From Mycolicibacterium hodleri (GTDB lineage Bacteria > Actinomycetota > Actinomycetes > Mycobacteriales > Mycobacteriaceae): a stretch of 64,000 bases of DNA. The stretch is from positions 496,001 to 560,000 of the forward strand of contig NZ_RCZG01000002.1 in the NCBI RefSeq assembly GCF_006439015.1, written 5' to 3'. The notes below the pieces were generated by a model, which saw only the letters and a program-made list of their open reading frames with translations, searched no databases and had not been told where the DNA came from. Numbering within the stretch: position 1 is the first letter of the stretch; every line of letters starts with the position of its first letter. Positions 27,169 through 38,800 of this stretch are shown here, in pieces. The position numbers and the translations under genes are program-made.

Positions 27169-27939
27169 ATGGAAAACGGCGGGCGCTGGGCACCCGGGAA
27201 TATCCAGGGCGATAATGCAGTTTCCGCGAGAGCTGGAACGGGAATCACACCCGGCACCGGCGCGAGTGATCTGGAGGATCCGACGACCACCTCAAGCACG
27301 TCCCCCGTATTCATGGCGCACTTCGAGCAATCCGGCGATGGCGACTGGGTTCAGCCGTCGGAGGAGATGTCGGGTACCGCGGTGTTCGACGCCACCGGCG
27401 ACAAGACCACCATGCCGTCCTGGGACGAGCTGGTCCGGCAGCACGCCGACCGGGTGTACCGCTTGGCCTACCGGCTGTCGGGCAGCCAGCACGATGCGGA
27501 GGATCTGACCCAGGAGACCTTCATCCGGGTGTTCCGGTCAGTGCAGAACTACCAGCCCGGCACATTCGAGGGATGGCTGCACCGCATCACGACCAACCTG
27601 TTCCTGGACATGGTCCGGCGGCGCAGTCGCATTCGGATGGAGGCGCTGCCCGAGGACTACGACCGCGTTCCTGCCGATGACCCGAATCCCGAGCAGATTT
27701 ACCACGACTCCCGGTTGGGCCCCGACTTGCAGGCGGCGTTGGACTCCTTGCCGCCCGAGTTCCGTGCTGCGGTGGTCCTGTGCGACATCGAGGGTCTGTC
27801 CTATGAGGAGATCGGTGCCACACTCGGTGTGAAGCTCGGCACCGTTCGCAGCCGTATCCATCGCGGGCGTCAGGCGCTGCGCGAGTACCTGGCGAACCAT
27901 CCGGACGCCTTCGCCGAGGACTCCTCGAGGACTGCCTGA
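27169..27939 (+). CDS. sigE: ECF RNA polymerase sigma factor SigE
   Basis: This 256-residue sigma factor controls envelope and redox stress genes. After a variable N-terminus (about 75 residues), region 2 reads [19 protein letters not shown]...[14 protein letters not shown]. Region 4 reads [48 protein letters not shown]. The ATG at 27169 gives a length within one residue of M. tuberculosis SigE; longer readings run into the divergent methyltransferase promoter. The next gene encodes its anti-sigma factor RseA. Confidence 0.92.
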   Translation: MENGGRWAPGNIQGDNAVSARAGTGITPGTGASDLEDPTTTSSTSPVFMAHFEQSGDGDWVQPSEEMSGTAVFDATGDKTTMPSWDELVRQHADRVYRLAYRLSGSQHDAEDLTQETFIRVFRSVQNYQPGTFEGWLHRITTNLFLDMVRRRSRIRMEALPEDYDRVPADDPNPEQIYHDSRLGPDLQAALDSLPPEFRAAVVLCDIEGLSYEEIGATLGVKLGTVRSRIHRGRQALREYLANHPDAFAEDSSRTA

Positions 27940-28053
27940 CCCGCTGGCTTCGTCCTCGTGGGATTCAATGGCGGCGAGCCGCGCTACATTCGAACGCGAA
28001 GGCGTCCCATGTGGTCCACTGGACTGAATGGGTCGCGAGAGAGGAGCTGGTCG

Positions 28054-28449
28054 ATGGCCGACCCGGGTGACGTGTTCCGCCGTGCATTCTCTTGGCTACC
28101 CACTCATTTCGCGTCGCAGAGCGACCAGCCCGTAGGCCCTCGCAGGTTCGGGTCCACCGAGCACCTCTCCACGGAAGCCATCGCCGCCTTCGTCGACGGC
28201 GAACTGCGGATGAGCGCGCACCTGCGGGCAGCCCACCACATGTCGCAATGTCCGCAGTGTTCGGCCGAGGTTGATGCCCAGGGGCAAGCTCGCGCAGCGT
28301 TGCGGGACTCGTGCCCCATCGTCATCCCGACGTCGTTGTTGGGTGCGTTGTCCGAGATCCCGCACCATGCCCCGCTGGAGCCGCCGGTGGAAGATGTGGC
28401 CACTCAGTTTGCTGCTGGCGAGCCACGTAGTCGCCGCAAACGCCGGTAG
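28054..28449 (+). CDS. rseA: Anti-sigma-E factor RseA
   Basis: This 131-residue ZAS-type anti-sigma factor binds SigE and releases it under stress. The zinc/redox motif H62-x3-C66-x2-C69 (HMSQCPQC) is intact. The helix EHLSTEAIAAFVDGELRMSAHLRAA precedes it. The ATG at 28054 follows gaggagc at good spacing. An in-frame reading from 27958 would add an Arg-rich leader without support. The tail is Arg/Lys-rich. It lies between sigE and htrA, the conserved stress operon order. Confidence 0.9.
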   Translation: MADPGDVFRRAFSWLPTHFASQSDQPVGPRRFGSTEHLSTEAIAAFVDGELRMSAHLRAAHHMSQCPQCSAEVDAQGQARAALRDSCPIVIPTSLLGALSEIPHHAPLEPPVEDVATQFAAGEPRSRRKRR

Positions 28450-28514
28450 GGTGGATGTCGGGTCAAAATGCAATGGTGCGCGTCGGTGATGGCGTGTGCT
28501 CTGACGGAGAGTGA

Positions 28515-30020
<1,506 letters not shown>

Positions 30021-30022
30021 CG

Positions 30023-30439
30023 ATGTTCGGCAACGTCGGCTGGGGCGAGATGCTGGTGCTCGTCGTGGCCGGCCTGGTCATTCTCGGGCCCGAACGGCTT
30101 CCTGGTGCCATTCGCTGGACGACCGGGACGCTGCGTCAGGTCCGCGAGTACCTCAGCGGCGCGACCAGTCAGCTGCGCGAGGATCTCGGTCCCGAGTTCG
30201 AGGACCTGCGCCAGCCCCTTAGCGAGCTACAGAAGTTGCGGGGCATGACGCCGCGGGCCGCTCTGACCAAGCACCTGCTCGACGGTGACGACTCGTTCCT
30301 GACCGGAAACTTCGACAAGCCAGTCGATCAGCCGCAGAAGCCCGTATCGCGGGGACAACCGCAACCTCAGCCACCGGCGGAGGCGAACACGGAGCCACGT
30401 CAGCCCGGGGTCACACCGTTCGACAGCGACGCGACCTAA
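30023..30439 (+). CDS. tatB: Sec-independent translocase subunit TatB
   Basis: This 138-residue protein begins with a membrane helix ([27 protein letters not shown]) carrying the TatA/B Gly-Pro hinge. An amphipathic helix ([27 protein letters not shown]) and a Pro/Gln-rich tail follow. TatB with TatC recognises twin-arginine substrates. It starts two bases after htrA and ends in a 4-bp convergent overlap with mrp. Confidence 0.92.
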   Translation: MFGNVGWGEMLVLVVAGLVILGPERLPGAIRWTTGTLRQVREYLSGATSQLREDLGPEFEDLRQPLSELQKLRGMTPRAALTKHLLDGDDSFLTGNFDKPVDQPQKPVSRGQPQPQPPAEANTEPRQPGVTPFDSDAT

Positions 30440-31593
30440 CGGCCGATCGGGTTCAGGCCGAGCGACATTCCCGCCAAGCTGCGCTTGCGTGAGGTCAACG
30501 CGTCGGCGATGGAGCGCAATTCCTTTCCCGCCGCCGAGTCCGGTGCGCTGATCACCAAGGGCACACCCGAGTCGCCCGCCTCGACGAGCGCGGGGTCTAG
30601 AGGGACTTGACCCAGCAGTGGCACGTCGGCGCCCATCGATCTGGTGAGGCTTTCGGCCACCTGCTTGCCGCCGCCCTCGCCGAAGAGATTCATCACCGTG
30701 CCATCGGGAAGCGTCAGGCCAGACATGTTCTCGACGACGCCGACGATCCGCTGACGCGTCTGCAAGGCGATGGCACCTGCGCGCTCGGCGACCTCTGCGG
30801 CCGCCAATTGCGGCGTCGTCACCACCAGGATCTCGGCGCCGGGGATCAGCTGCGACACAGAAATCGCGATGTCACCGGTACCCGGGGGGAGGTCGAGCAG
30901 CAGCACGTCGAGATCGCCCCAGTACACGTCGGCAAGGAATTGTTGGAGCGCGCGATGCAACATTGGCCCGCGCCACACCACAGGGGTGTTGCCCTGCGTG
31001 AACATCGCGATCGAGATGACCTTCACGTCATGGGCGATGGGCGGCAGAATCATCGACTCGACCTGGGTGGGCCGGTCCGAGGTGCCCATCATGCGCGGCA
31101 CCGAGTGCCCGTAGATGTCGGCGTCGAGCACACCGACCGACAGTCCGCGCGCAGCCAACACCGCCGCGAGATTGACCGTGATGCTCGACTTGCCGACGCC
31201 GCCCTTGCCAGAAGCCACCGCGTACACGCGGGTCAGGGATCCGGGCTGCGCGAAGGGGATCACGGGCTCACGGGAATCGCCGCGCAACAGCTTGCGCAAT
31301 TCGGTGCGCTGCTCGTCGTTCATGACGTCGAGGGTGACCTTGACGGAACCCGTGCCCGGCACGTCGACGACAGCCTGCTTCACGCGATCGGAGATCTCGG
31401 TCTTCTTCGGGCACGCCGACGTGGTCAGGTAGATCTCGACGTGAACAGCACCATCGGTGGGGTCGACCGATACGTCCTTGACCATGCCGATCTCGGTGAT
31501 CGGCCGGCGAAGTTCGGGGTCGATGACCTTGGACAGGGCCGATCGCACGGCCGATTGCAGGCCATCGGCGTCAATCTTTGATTGCGGAGACAT
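30436..31593 (-). CDS. mrp: Mrp/NBP35-type iron-sulfur carrier ATPase
   Basis: This 385-residue protein has an N-terminal MIP18/DUF59 domain (about residues 1-95, with [14 protein letters not shown]). A ParA-like P-loop ATPase follows, with the deviant Walker [12 protein letters not shown] (about 130). It carries Fe-S clusters to apoproteins in homologues. The canonical CxxC of other Mrp proteins is not seen. ATG at 31593 is preferred over the TTG one codon upstream. Confidence 0.9.
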   Translation of the reverse strand: MSPQSKIDADGLQSAVRSALSKVIDPELRRPITEIGMVKDVSVDPTDGAVHVEIYLTTSACPKKTEISDRVKQAVVDVPGTGSVKVTLDVMNDEQRTELRKLLRGDSREPVIPFAQPGSLTRVYAVASGKGGVGKSSITVNLAAVLAARGLSVGVLDADIYGHSVPRMMGTSDRPTQVESMILPPIAHDVKVISIAMFTQGNTPVVWRGPMLHRALQQFLADVYWGDLDVLLLDLPPGTGDIAISVSQLIPGAEILVVTTPQLAAAEVAERAGAIALQTRQRIVGVVENMSGLTLPDGTVMNLFGEGGGKQVAESLTRSMGADVPLLGQVPLDPALVEAGDSGVPLVISAPDSAAGKELRSIADALTSRKRSLAGMSLGLNPIGR

Positions 31594-31617
31594 CAACCGC
31601 GAGTGTAGGCGCAGCCC

Positions 31618-32868
31618 TCAGTTGATTGGACCTGGTACCGGCCCCGTCGGCGGCGGTCCCGGCGCGACCAACGCCACCGGCGGAGGTGGGGGTGGCGGCG
31701 CGAATGGCGGCGGTGGGGGTGGCGGCGCGAATGGCGGCGGTGGGAACTGGGGTGCGGGCGGGCCCATCGGGAGAGGCGCCGCCACTGGCTGCGGGGTCAA
31801 ACAGAAGACCTGGCAGTTCTGCTGCGGTGCCGGAGCTTGCGGGGTCAGGCAGAAGACCTGGCAGTTCTGCTGCGGTGCGGGGGGAACACCCGCGCCGGGG
31901 CCAGGAGCGATACCCAACTGGTTCATGACGCCCAGCGACGCGAGGGGATCGTTGGCGGGCAACCCGATGCCGGGGCCGAGGCCCTCGGGGTTGCTGGCCA
32001 AGTGCGCACCTCCGATCGGCGGAGCGACTCCGATGAGTGGCAGGTTGACCGGCGCCACACCAGTGGCGTAGGCGGCCGCCCAGCCGAGCACGTTCTGGGC
32101 GTACGCCATCGAGTTGTTGTAGCGAAGAATCGCCGAGAGTATCTGCGAACGGTCGCGAAGGTTCAGGTTGCCGCTGCACAGATACCTGGCTGCGGTCAGC
32201 GACGCGTCGTAGATGTTCTGGATGTCGGCCTTGCCGTCACCGTTGCCGTCGGATGCGTACCTCGCCCAGGTGCCGGGCAAGAACTGCATCGGGCCCATCG
32301 CTCGCGCGTAGGTGATCCGGCCCGCCTGGACGTTCTGCACGATCACCTCGTTGCCGGCGAGGGTCCCGTCGAGAGTGGGTCCGAGGATGGGCTGCACGGG
32401 GTTGCCCTGCGCATCTGTGGCGCCGCCGTTGGCGTGCACGGACTCGATGCGGCCGATTCCCGCCAGCAGGTTCCAACTCACCCCACATCCCGGATAGGCC
32501 GACGCCATCATGCGTTCGGCGTTGCGGTAGGCGCTCAGTGCAATCGCCGGAATGCCTACGCTGCCTGGCGAATTGACCACGATCGGTGGCGGCGGAGCCG
32601 ACAGGTTGGCCATCGCGAAGCGGAACGGGGTTGGGATTCTGGTGGCCGCCACGACGACGACGCCGGCGTCGTCACCGGTGCGAGCCACCGCCGCCAACGG
32701 CGTGATGCCGTCATCGGCGACGGCGTGCCTGGGCGACGGCGCGGAGGCGCCGACCGCCAGCAGAAGGACCAACGGAACGATCACGGCAACGCCGAAGGCA
32801 GGAGTGCGCACCACGCGACGCGCTCGACGTCGCACTTCTGCGTAGGCGGACCCGCCTCCTATGTGCAC
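31618..32868 (-). CDS. Secreted lytic transglycosylase-like protein with Pro-rich tail (Rv1230c-like)
   Basis: This 416-residue protein has an N-terminal membrane/signal helix (about residues 24-45). A SLT-like domain (about 120-280) has the catalytic-Glu motif LLAGIGRIESVHANGG, GPMQFLPGTWARYASDGNGDGKADIQNIYDA and the AARYLCSGNL motif. It should cleave peptidoglycan glycan strands. The C-terminal ~120 residues are Pro-rich and contain two copies of APQQNCQVFCLTPQ and two of FAPPPPPPP, from tandem DNA repeats. Confidence 0.87.
   Translation of the reverse strand: MHIGGGSAYAEVRRRARRVVRTPAFGVAVIVPLVLLLAVGASAPSPRHAVADDGITPLAAVARTGDDAGVVVVAATRIPTPFRFAMANLSAPPPPIVVNSPGSVGIPAIALSAYRNAERMMASAYPGCGVSWNLLAGIGRIESVHANGGATDAQGNPVQPILGPTLDGTLAGNEVIVQNVQAGRITYARAMGPMQFLPGTWARYASDGNGDGKADIQNIYDASLTAARYLCSGNLNLRDRSQILSAILRYNNSMAYAQNVLGWAAAYATGVAPVNLPLIGVAPPIGGAHLASNPEGLGPGIGLPANDPLASLGVMNQLGIAPGPGAGVPPAPQQNCQVFCLTPQAPAPQQNCQVFCLTPQPVAAPLPMGPPAPQFPPPPFAPPPPPPPFAPPPPPPPVALVAPGPPPTGPVPGPIN
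31685..31738. repeat. Two tandem 27-bp repeats in the transglycosylase tail
   Basis: A 27-bp unit (31685-31711) is repeated exactly at 31712-31738, encoding FAPPPPPPP twice. A further repeat of 29 identical bases occurs at 31802-31830 and 31850-31878 (period 48 bp), encoding the QNCQVFCL module. These could change copy number by slippage. Confidence 0.75.
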
Positions 32869-32977
32869 TCGACCGTCCTAGATCCGCAATGACCAGCTAT
32901 GGTGCCGGTGAAGACCGGCAAACTTCAGTGAACCAGGTCACCATACCTACTCCTGTTGCGCGTGTTGCAGCAATGGT

Positions 32978-33514
32978 CTAGTCGGGTTCGTCCGAGTTTC
33001 GTTGGCTCCTCGAAGCGGTGTTCTTCTTGGGCTTCCTCGACTTCAATTCGTCGAGAAGCTCGCGCACCTCTTCGAGTTCGCGGCGCAGATAGTCGCGTGT
33101 GACGACCTCTCCGACCGCGATGCGCAGCGCCGCGAGTTCCCGCGCGAGGTACTCGGTGTCGGCCTTCGTCTGCTCGGCGCGACGCCGGTCCTCCTCGAGT
33201 GACACCCGGTCGCGGTTCTCCTGACGATTCTGCGCCAGCAATATCAGGGGTGCGGCATACGCCGCCTGGGTGGAGAACGCCAGATTGAGCAGGATGAACG
33301 GATAGGGGTCCCACCGCAGCCCGACAGCGAACAGGTTCAGCGCGATCCACACGATCACCATGACCGTCTGCATGGCGAGGTAGCGACCGGTGCCGAGGAA
33401 CCGTGCGATCGACTCGCTGAATCGACCGACGGCCTCGATGTCGACTCGCGGGGTGAAACGCCTGCGGCGCGTCCGGGGGGTATCGAGCCGCTGTCGCGCT
33501 GACAGGTCGCTCAC
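32978..33514 (-). CDS. DUF1003 membrane protein (Rv1231c-like)
   Basis: This 178-residue protein has the DUF1003 core IARFLGTGRYLAMQTVMVIVWIALNLFAVGLRWDPYPFILLNLAFSTQAAYAAPLILLAQNRQ, with two membrane helices (about 45-95). A long charged helix (about 100-160) and a basic tail follow. Function is unknown. Its GTG overlaps the stop of the MgtE-N/CBS gene by 4 bp, a conserved pairing that suggests a joint role in divalent-ion handling. Confidence 0.85.
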   Translation of the reverse strand: MSDLSARQRLDTPRTRRRRFTPRVDIEAVGRFSESIARFLGTGRYLAMQTVMVIVWIALNLFAVGLRWDPYPFILLNLAFSTQAAYAAPLILLAQNRQENRDRVSLEEDRRRAEQTKADTEYLARELAALRIAVGEVVTRDYLRRELEEVRELLDELKSRKPKKNTASRSQRNSDEPD

Positions 33515-34839
33515 GACGGACCTCCGGGTGTCGGGGCCGGGACGTCGGTGAAGTCACCCTCACTGGGCAACTCGGGATCTTCGGACCGAGCTCTCCAGTC
33601 ATGCGGCAGCAGGTGGTCGAGCACGTCGTCGACCGTGACGGCGCCGAGTAGGTGCTTCTCGTCGTCGACCACGGGACCGCAAACCAGGTTGTAGGCGGCA
33701 AAGTACCGAGTTACGGCCGCCAGTGAGGTCTCGGGATCCAGGCTGGGCAGATCGGAGTCCATGATCCCGCTGACCAGGGCCGCAGGCGGTTCCCGCAGCA
33801 GTCGCTGCAGATGTACGCAGCCCAGGTAGCGGCCCGTCGGGGTGGCGCTCGGCGGCCGCGCGACGAACACCAGCGAGGCAAGGGCGGGGGTGAGCTCCGG
33901 ATCGCGGACCCGTGCCAGGGCCTCGGCCACGGTGGTGCCGGGACCGAGGACCACCGGTTCCGGAGTCATCAAGCCGCCCGCGGTGTCGGGTGAATGCTTC
34001 AGCAGGCGTCGCACCGGTTCGGAGTCCTCGGGATCCATGCGGGCCAATAGTGCCTCTGCCGCCGACGCGCCCAACTCGCCGAGCAGGTCGGCCGCATCGT
34101 CCGGATCCATCGCCTCCAGGACGTCGGCGGCGCGCTCGGCGTCGAGCCGCTCCAGCAAGTCGGCCTGTTCGCTTTCGGGGAGCTCCTGCAGGACGTCGGC
34201 GAGACGTTCGTCGTCGAGGGCATTGACGACTTCATAGCGGCGCTTGGCAGGCAGATCTCGGATGGCATCCGCGACGACGATGGGCCGCTGCCCCTCGAAC
34301 TGTGCCAGCAGATAGGCGACGCCCTGACCGGGCAGTGACATCGCCGAGTGGGTGAGGCCCGTGACGTTCTGCCAGTCGACGATGTGAACGGACGTGCGGC
34401 GGCCCAGCCTGCGATGGCTTCGCACCGCGACCCTGGTCACCATCCAGTCCCGCGTGCGGATTTGCTCGATCGCGAGGTCGACCACGACCAGGTCGACGCC
34501 GGCGAGCTGCTCGAGCTCGGGATCCTGCACGCGCACGCGGGTGTCGAGCACCTGACCGAAGACCAGAACCTCGCCAGGTCGCTGCGCGAAGCGGCGCAGT
34601 GACACATTGGCGGTGGTCAGGGTGACGGCGTTGGGCTCGATCGCCGTCACCCGCAGCAGACCGACGAAAATCCTTCGGCGGGTGAGCAGTTCGACGACGA
34701 GGCCGAGTACGCGCGGTTGTTGGCGGCCGATGCCGATGCTGATGACCACGTCGCGGACGCGGCCGATCGACTCACCGTCGGGGCCGAGTACCAACATCCC
34801 CGATAGTCGGGCCGCATAGACCCTGTTCACCGCCACCAT
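33511..34839 (-). CDS. MgtE N-domain/CBS-domain protein (Rv1232c-like)
   Basis: This 442-residue cytoplasmic protein has a PRC-barrel-like N-terminus (VYAARLSGMLVLGPDGESIGRVRDVVISI). A MgtE intracellular N domain of helical repeats follows (AIRDLPAKRRYEVVNALDDERLADVLQELPESEQADLL, about 225-320). Two CBS domains (about 320-420) complete it. The MgtE transmembrane channel is missing, so it is a sensor or scaffold rather than a transporter. The ATG at 34839 is preceded seven bases upstream by TACTCT (34852-34847), a leaderless -10. Confidence 0.88.
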   Translation of the reverse strand: MVAVNRVYAARLSGMLVLGPDGESIGRVRDVVISIGIGRQQPRVLGLVVELLTRRRIFVGLLRVTAIEPNAVTLTTANVSLRRFAQRPGEVLVFGQVLDTRVRVQDPELEQLAGVDLVVVDLAIEQIRTRDWMVTRVAVRSHRRLGRRTSVHIVDWQNVTGLTHSAMSLPGQGVAYLLAQFEGQRPIVVADAIRDLPAKRRYEVVNALDDERLADVLQELPESEQADLLERLDAERAADVLEAMDPDDAADLLGELGASAAEALLARMDPEDSEPVRRLLKHSPDTAGGLMTPEPVVLGPGTTVAEALARVRDPELTPALASLVFVARPPSATPTGRYLGCVHLQRLLREPPAALVSGIMDSDLPSLDPETSLAAVTRYFAAYNLVCGPVVDDEKHLLGAVTVDDVLDHLLPHDWRARSEDPELPSEGDFTDVPAPTPGGPS

Positions 34840-34846
34840 GAAACAA

Positions 34847-34852
34847 AGAGTA
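34847..34852 (-). promoter_or_regulatory. -10 element, leaderless MgtE-N/CBS gene promoter
   Basis: Minus-strand TACTCT ends seven bases before the ATG at 34839. It lies in the 25-bp gap to the divergent CoA-ester lyase gene, so the two promoters must overlap. Confidence 0.4.
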
Positions 34853-34864
34853 GAGAGTGATGCC

Positions 34865-35824
34865 GTGGAGAATCGATATCGCCCCCGCAGAACGTGCCTT
34901 TCGGTTCCAGGCAGCAGCCCGAAGATGATCGAGAAGGCCAAGGGCTTGACCGCCGATCAGGTGTTCCTGGATCTCGAGGACTCGGTCGCGCCAGATGCCA
35001 AGGCGCAAGCGCGCACTCAAGTAGCGGCCGGACTGGCCGAAGGCGGCTGGGCGGGCCAGCTTCGAGGCGTGCGTGTGAACGACTGGACGACGCCGTGGAC
35101 GCACGCCGACGTCATCGAAGTGGTGGCGTCTGCGGGTGCCCACCTCGACATCGTGGTCCTGCCGAAGGTGACTGACGTCGCCCACGTGCAGGCTCTCGAT
35201 CTCCTGCTGACCCAGCTGGAGATCACCCACGGACTGCCGGTGGGGCGCATCGGCATCGAAGCGCAGATCGAGAACGCGCAGGGTCTGACGAACGTGGATG
35301 CGATCGCGGGGGGACCACGGGTGCAGGCGCTCGTGCTCGGCCCCGCCGACATGATGGCGAGTCTGAACATACGCACCCTGGTGGTCGGCGAACAGCCGGA
35401 GGGTTACGACGTGGGCGATGCGTATCACCACGTATTCATGCGGATCCTGGTGGCTGCGCGTGCGCGGGGCATCAACGCGATCGACGGTCCATTTCTCAAG
35501 GTGCGCGACGTCGAGACGTTCCGGCGGGTAGCGAGCCGTGCCGCGGCGCTCGGTTTCGACGGCAAGTGGGTTCTGCATCCCGATCAGATCGTGGCGGGCA
35601 ACGAGATATTCAGTCCTCGCCAAGCCGACTACGACCACGCCGAACTGATCCTCGAAGCCTACGAGTGGCACACCTCGCGAGGCGGTGGCGGCAGGGGGGC
35701 GGTGATGCTCGGCGACGAGATGATCGATGAGGCCAGTCGCAAGATGGCACTGGTCATCGCGGGCAAGGGTCGGGCTGCCGGGATGGACCGCACGGGTGAC
35801 GGGTTCGAACCACCGAGTCAGTAA
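34865..35824 (+). CDS. HpcH/HpaI-family CoA-ester lyase (CitE-like)
   Basis: This 319-residue TIM-barrel lyase has RRTCLSVPGSSPKMIEKAKG, VFLDLEDSVAPDAKAQAR (metal-binding region), RIGIEAQIENAQGL (Glu ligand), and VLGPADMMASLN. The ending GKWVLHPDQIVAGNEIFSP is also typical. Family members cleave citramalyl-, malyl- or methylmalyl-CoA. The substrate here is not certain, but resemblance to malyl-CoA lyases is clear. GTG at 34865 gives the conserved N-terminus. An ATG at 34838 would overlap the opposite gene's start codon. It ends in a 7-bp convergent overlap with the next gene. Confidence 0.85.
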   Translation: MENRYRPRRTCLSVPGSSPKMIEKAKGLTADQVFLDLEDSVAPDAKAQARTQVAAGLAEGGWAGQLRGVRVNDWTTPWTHADVIEVVASAGAHLDIVVLPKVTDVAHVQALDLLLTQLEITHGLPVGRIGIEAQIENAQGLTNVDAIAGGPRVQALVLGPADMMASLNIRTLVVGEQPEGYDVGDAYHHVFMRILVAARARGINAIDGPFLKVRDVETFRRVASRAAALGFDGKWVLHPDQIVAGNEIFSPRQADYDHAELILEAYEWHTSRGGGGRGAVMLGDEMIDEASRKMALVIAGKGRAAGMDRTGDGFEPPSQ

Positions 35825-36411
35825 CCGTACGGCGAGGGGGACGTGACGGCGATCGCGAAGATGATGACCACCGCGTAGAGCAGCCAACCCGCGACCGCGA
35901 GCGCGCCGACGATGACCCCTGCCAAGGCCATGCCATGACCCTCCTGACCGGTGCGCTTCGTCTCGCGCATCGCGATGATGCCGAGGATCAGTCCGACCAC
36001 CGAGGGCAGGCCGCAGAAGACCAGTCCGGCGAGGGAGGTGACGAGCGCCCCGATGGCCTTGCCGTTGGTGCCCGGTGGCCGGCCCTGGGCGTAGGGGTCA
36101 TAGGGGTAGCCGTATCCGCCGGCATACTGGGGGGGATACCCTGGCGCCGGCATGCCGGGCGGCGGGTAGCCCATCTGGGGGTATCCCGGTTGCTGGTAGC
36201 CCATCTGGGGATATCCGGGGTGCTGGTAGCTCGGGGGCGGGTAGTCGGCCGGGTACTCGGCCTGCTGGAAGTCGGCTTGGGCGGCGTAGGGCGGCGGTTC
36301 CACCCCGTCCGACCGATAGTCCACTGTCGCATAGGGATCGGGGTGCGGCGCGACATCCTCCAATGGGGCGTACTCCCGGCCGTGCTCCGGTTCATCGGAT
36401 CCTGTGGTCAT
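35818..36411 (-). CDS. DUF4190 membrane protein with Pro/Tyr/Gly repeats (Rv1233c-like)
   Basis: This 197-residue protein has a cytoplasmic N-terminus (residues ~40-105) made of PGYPQMGY-type repeats, probably disordered. Two membrane helices follow, in the DUF4190 pattern (GKAIGALVTSLAGLVFCGLPSVVGLILGIIAM and GMALAGVIVGALAVAGWLLYAVVIIFAIAV). Function is unknown. The repeated stretch is also repetitive at the DNA level. Confidence 0.83.
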   Translation of the reverse strand: MTTGSDEPEHGREYAPLEDVAPHPDPYATVDYRSDGVEPPPYAAQADFQQAEYPADYPPPSYQHPGYPQMGYQQPGYPQMGYPPPGMPAPGYPPQYAGGYGYPYDPYAQGRPPGTNGKAIGALVTSLAGLVFCGLPSVVGLILGIIAMRETKRTGQEGHGMALAGVIVGALAVAGWLLYAVVIIFAIAVTSPSPYGY

Positions 36412-36717
36412 AGCGTGTTCAATCCCATCACGATTACGATCATGCCCGAGAGCACGGTCCGGGGTTCCAACCTAGCGCTCGCGGAGACGCGCCGAATCCA
36501 TCGGCACCAGCCGACCGTCGCCGAGAATGATAGAAGCTGACCTGCTGGTTCGCCGAAAAGCTGACCGCAAGGGTCGTGCGTCAACTCACGGAGCCGAAAT
36601 CCGTGAGCTCGTTGGTCGACAGGCACCTATCGGGGATGCCGAGCGTTGACAATGGAGGCGCGGAACGATCGCGGAACGATGCGGCACCACTCGAACACGA
36701 CATGACAGGGACCCAAG
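36412..36717. other. 306-bp divergent intergenic region
   Basis: No gene is supported here. A TTGACA box lies at 36646-36651. It is followed by two copies of gcggaacgat (36660-36669 and 36671-36680), 38-58 bases before the stress-protein ATG at 36718. The GGAAC core resembles an ECF-sigma -35 element. Confidence 0.4.
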
Positions 36718-37230
36718 ATGACGAACCCACTTCAGAATCAAGGGCGGGCTGGCCGAAATCCGGGACGCGGTGGATTCGCTTCGCTGCCGACCCCGCCAAA
36801 GGGTTGGCCCATCGGCTCGTACCCCACCTACGCCGAGGCGCAGCGTGCCGTCGACCACCTGTCGGACCAACAGTTTCCGGTGCAGCAGGTGACAATCGTC
36901 GGTGTCGACCTCATGCAGGTCGAGCGGGTGACCGGCCGGCTCACGTGGCCACGAGTGCTCGGGGGTGGTGCGCTGACGGGCGCGTGGCTCGGTCTGTTCA
37001 TCGGGCTCGTCCTCGGGTTCTTCGGTCCGAGCCCCTGGGGCGCACTCATCGCCGGCCTGGTCGCCGGCGTGTTCTTCGGCCTCATCACGTCCGGGCTCCA
37101 GTACGCGATGGCGCGGGGCACAAGAGATTTCAGCTCGACGATGCAGCTGGTTGCCGGACGCTACGACGTGCTGTGCGATCCGCAGAGCGCGGAACAGGGC
37201 CGGGACATCTTGGCGCGCTTGACGATCTGA
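36718..37230 (+). CDS. General stress protein-like membrane protein (Rv1234-like)
   Basis: This 170-residue protein has a short disordered start, then a YflT/GSP17M-like fold (IGSYPTYAEAQRAVDHLSDQQFPVQQVTIVG, about 33-62). A glycine-rich hydrophobic hairpin of two membrane helices follows (RVLGGGALTGAWLGLFIGLVLGFFG and GALIAGLVAGVFFGLITSGLQ). The C-terminus forms the second half of the domain. Its role is unknown. It precedes the lpqY remnant, as Rv1234 precedes lpqY. Confidence 0.8.
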   Translation: MTNPLQNQGRAGRNPGRGGFASLPTPPKGWPIGSYPTYAEAQRAVDHLSDQQFPVQQVTIVGVDLMQVERVTGRLTWPRVLGGGALTGAWLGLFIGLVLGFFGPSPWGALIAGLVAGVFFGLITSGLQYAMARGTRDFSSTMQLVAGRYDVLCDPQSAEQGRDILARLTI

Positions 37231-37380
37231 CACCCGACGGCGCAGTTGACGGTCGGTGCGCCGCCGACTTGCCGGACCGCGCCAAAGGTTGCGCACCCAT
37301 GCCAGGTGAGAGACGTCGAGGTTGCTGCGCCGTCACGAATTGCGACGCGCTGGCGCGGAAGTGTTGCGCATGGCGCATAA

Positions 37381-38206
<826 letters not shown>

Positions 38207-38207
<1 letters not shown>

Positions 38208-38800
38208 TGACCGACGTTCTGGAGAAGGTCCGGGCGCGTCTGCGCGAGTACTTCGATCGCATCGGCGTCACCGGCGATCCTGCAGCTGCGAGCGTGACAT
38301 TTCTCGGTGCTGACTCGATCGAGGTATTGCGCTACGGGCCCGACGCGGATGGCACGCATCACCATGTCTCGCTGGGGTGTTCGCGGTATCCGATGCTCGA
38401 CCCGACGGCAATGGTCGTCGACTCGGCAAGCGGGCCGCGCGCAGAAGTCGTCGTCGCATTGCGAGGTCCGACGCCGGCCGGTTTGGCGCGCTCGATCGCC
38501 GTGGTCGCGGCCTCACCGGCCGTCGAGGGGCTGGTACTCGCCCCGGATGCCCTCGTCGATCTCGAGACGCCGCTGTGGGAGGGGTCGCCGTTCACCGCGG
38601 TGTTGTTGAGCGCGAGCGACATCGACGACGTCGAACTGCCCGAACCCAGTGACCCGGTCGTGCTTCTGTCGGCCACGCCGATCACGCCGACCGAGGCGGC
38701 GTGGGTGCGACTCAAGGGTGCCGAGGCCATGCGGGAAGCGTGGCGCACCGACGGCGTCGACGTCCGTGACCCACGACGTCCGGCCGCCCAGCCGCGCTGA
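38207..38800 (+). CDS. Suppressor-of-fused (SUFU) domain protein
   Basis: This 197-residue protein has the bacterial SUFU pattern: a short helix (VLEKVRARLREYFDRIG), SIEVLRYGPDADGTHHHVSLGCSRYPML, RAEVVVALRG, and PFTAVLLSASDIDDVELPEPSDPVVLLSATPITPTEAAWVRLKGAEAM. Function in bacteria is unknown; some members are immunity-type proteins. Its ATG overlaps the sugC stop (TGATG), so it was an extra gene of the trehalose operon. It remains intact after the deletion and now depends on the truncated upstream reading frames. Confidence 0.8.
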
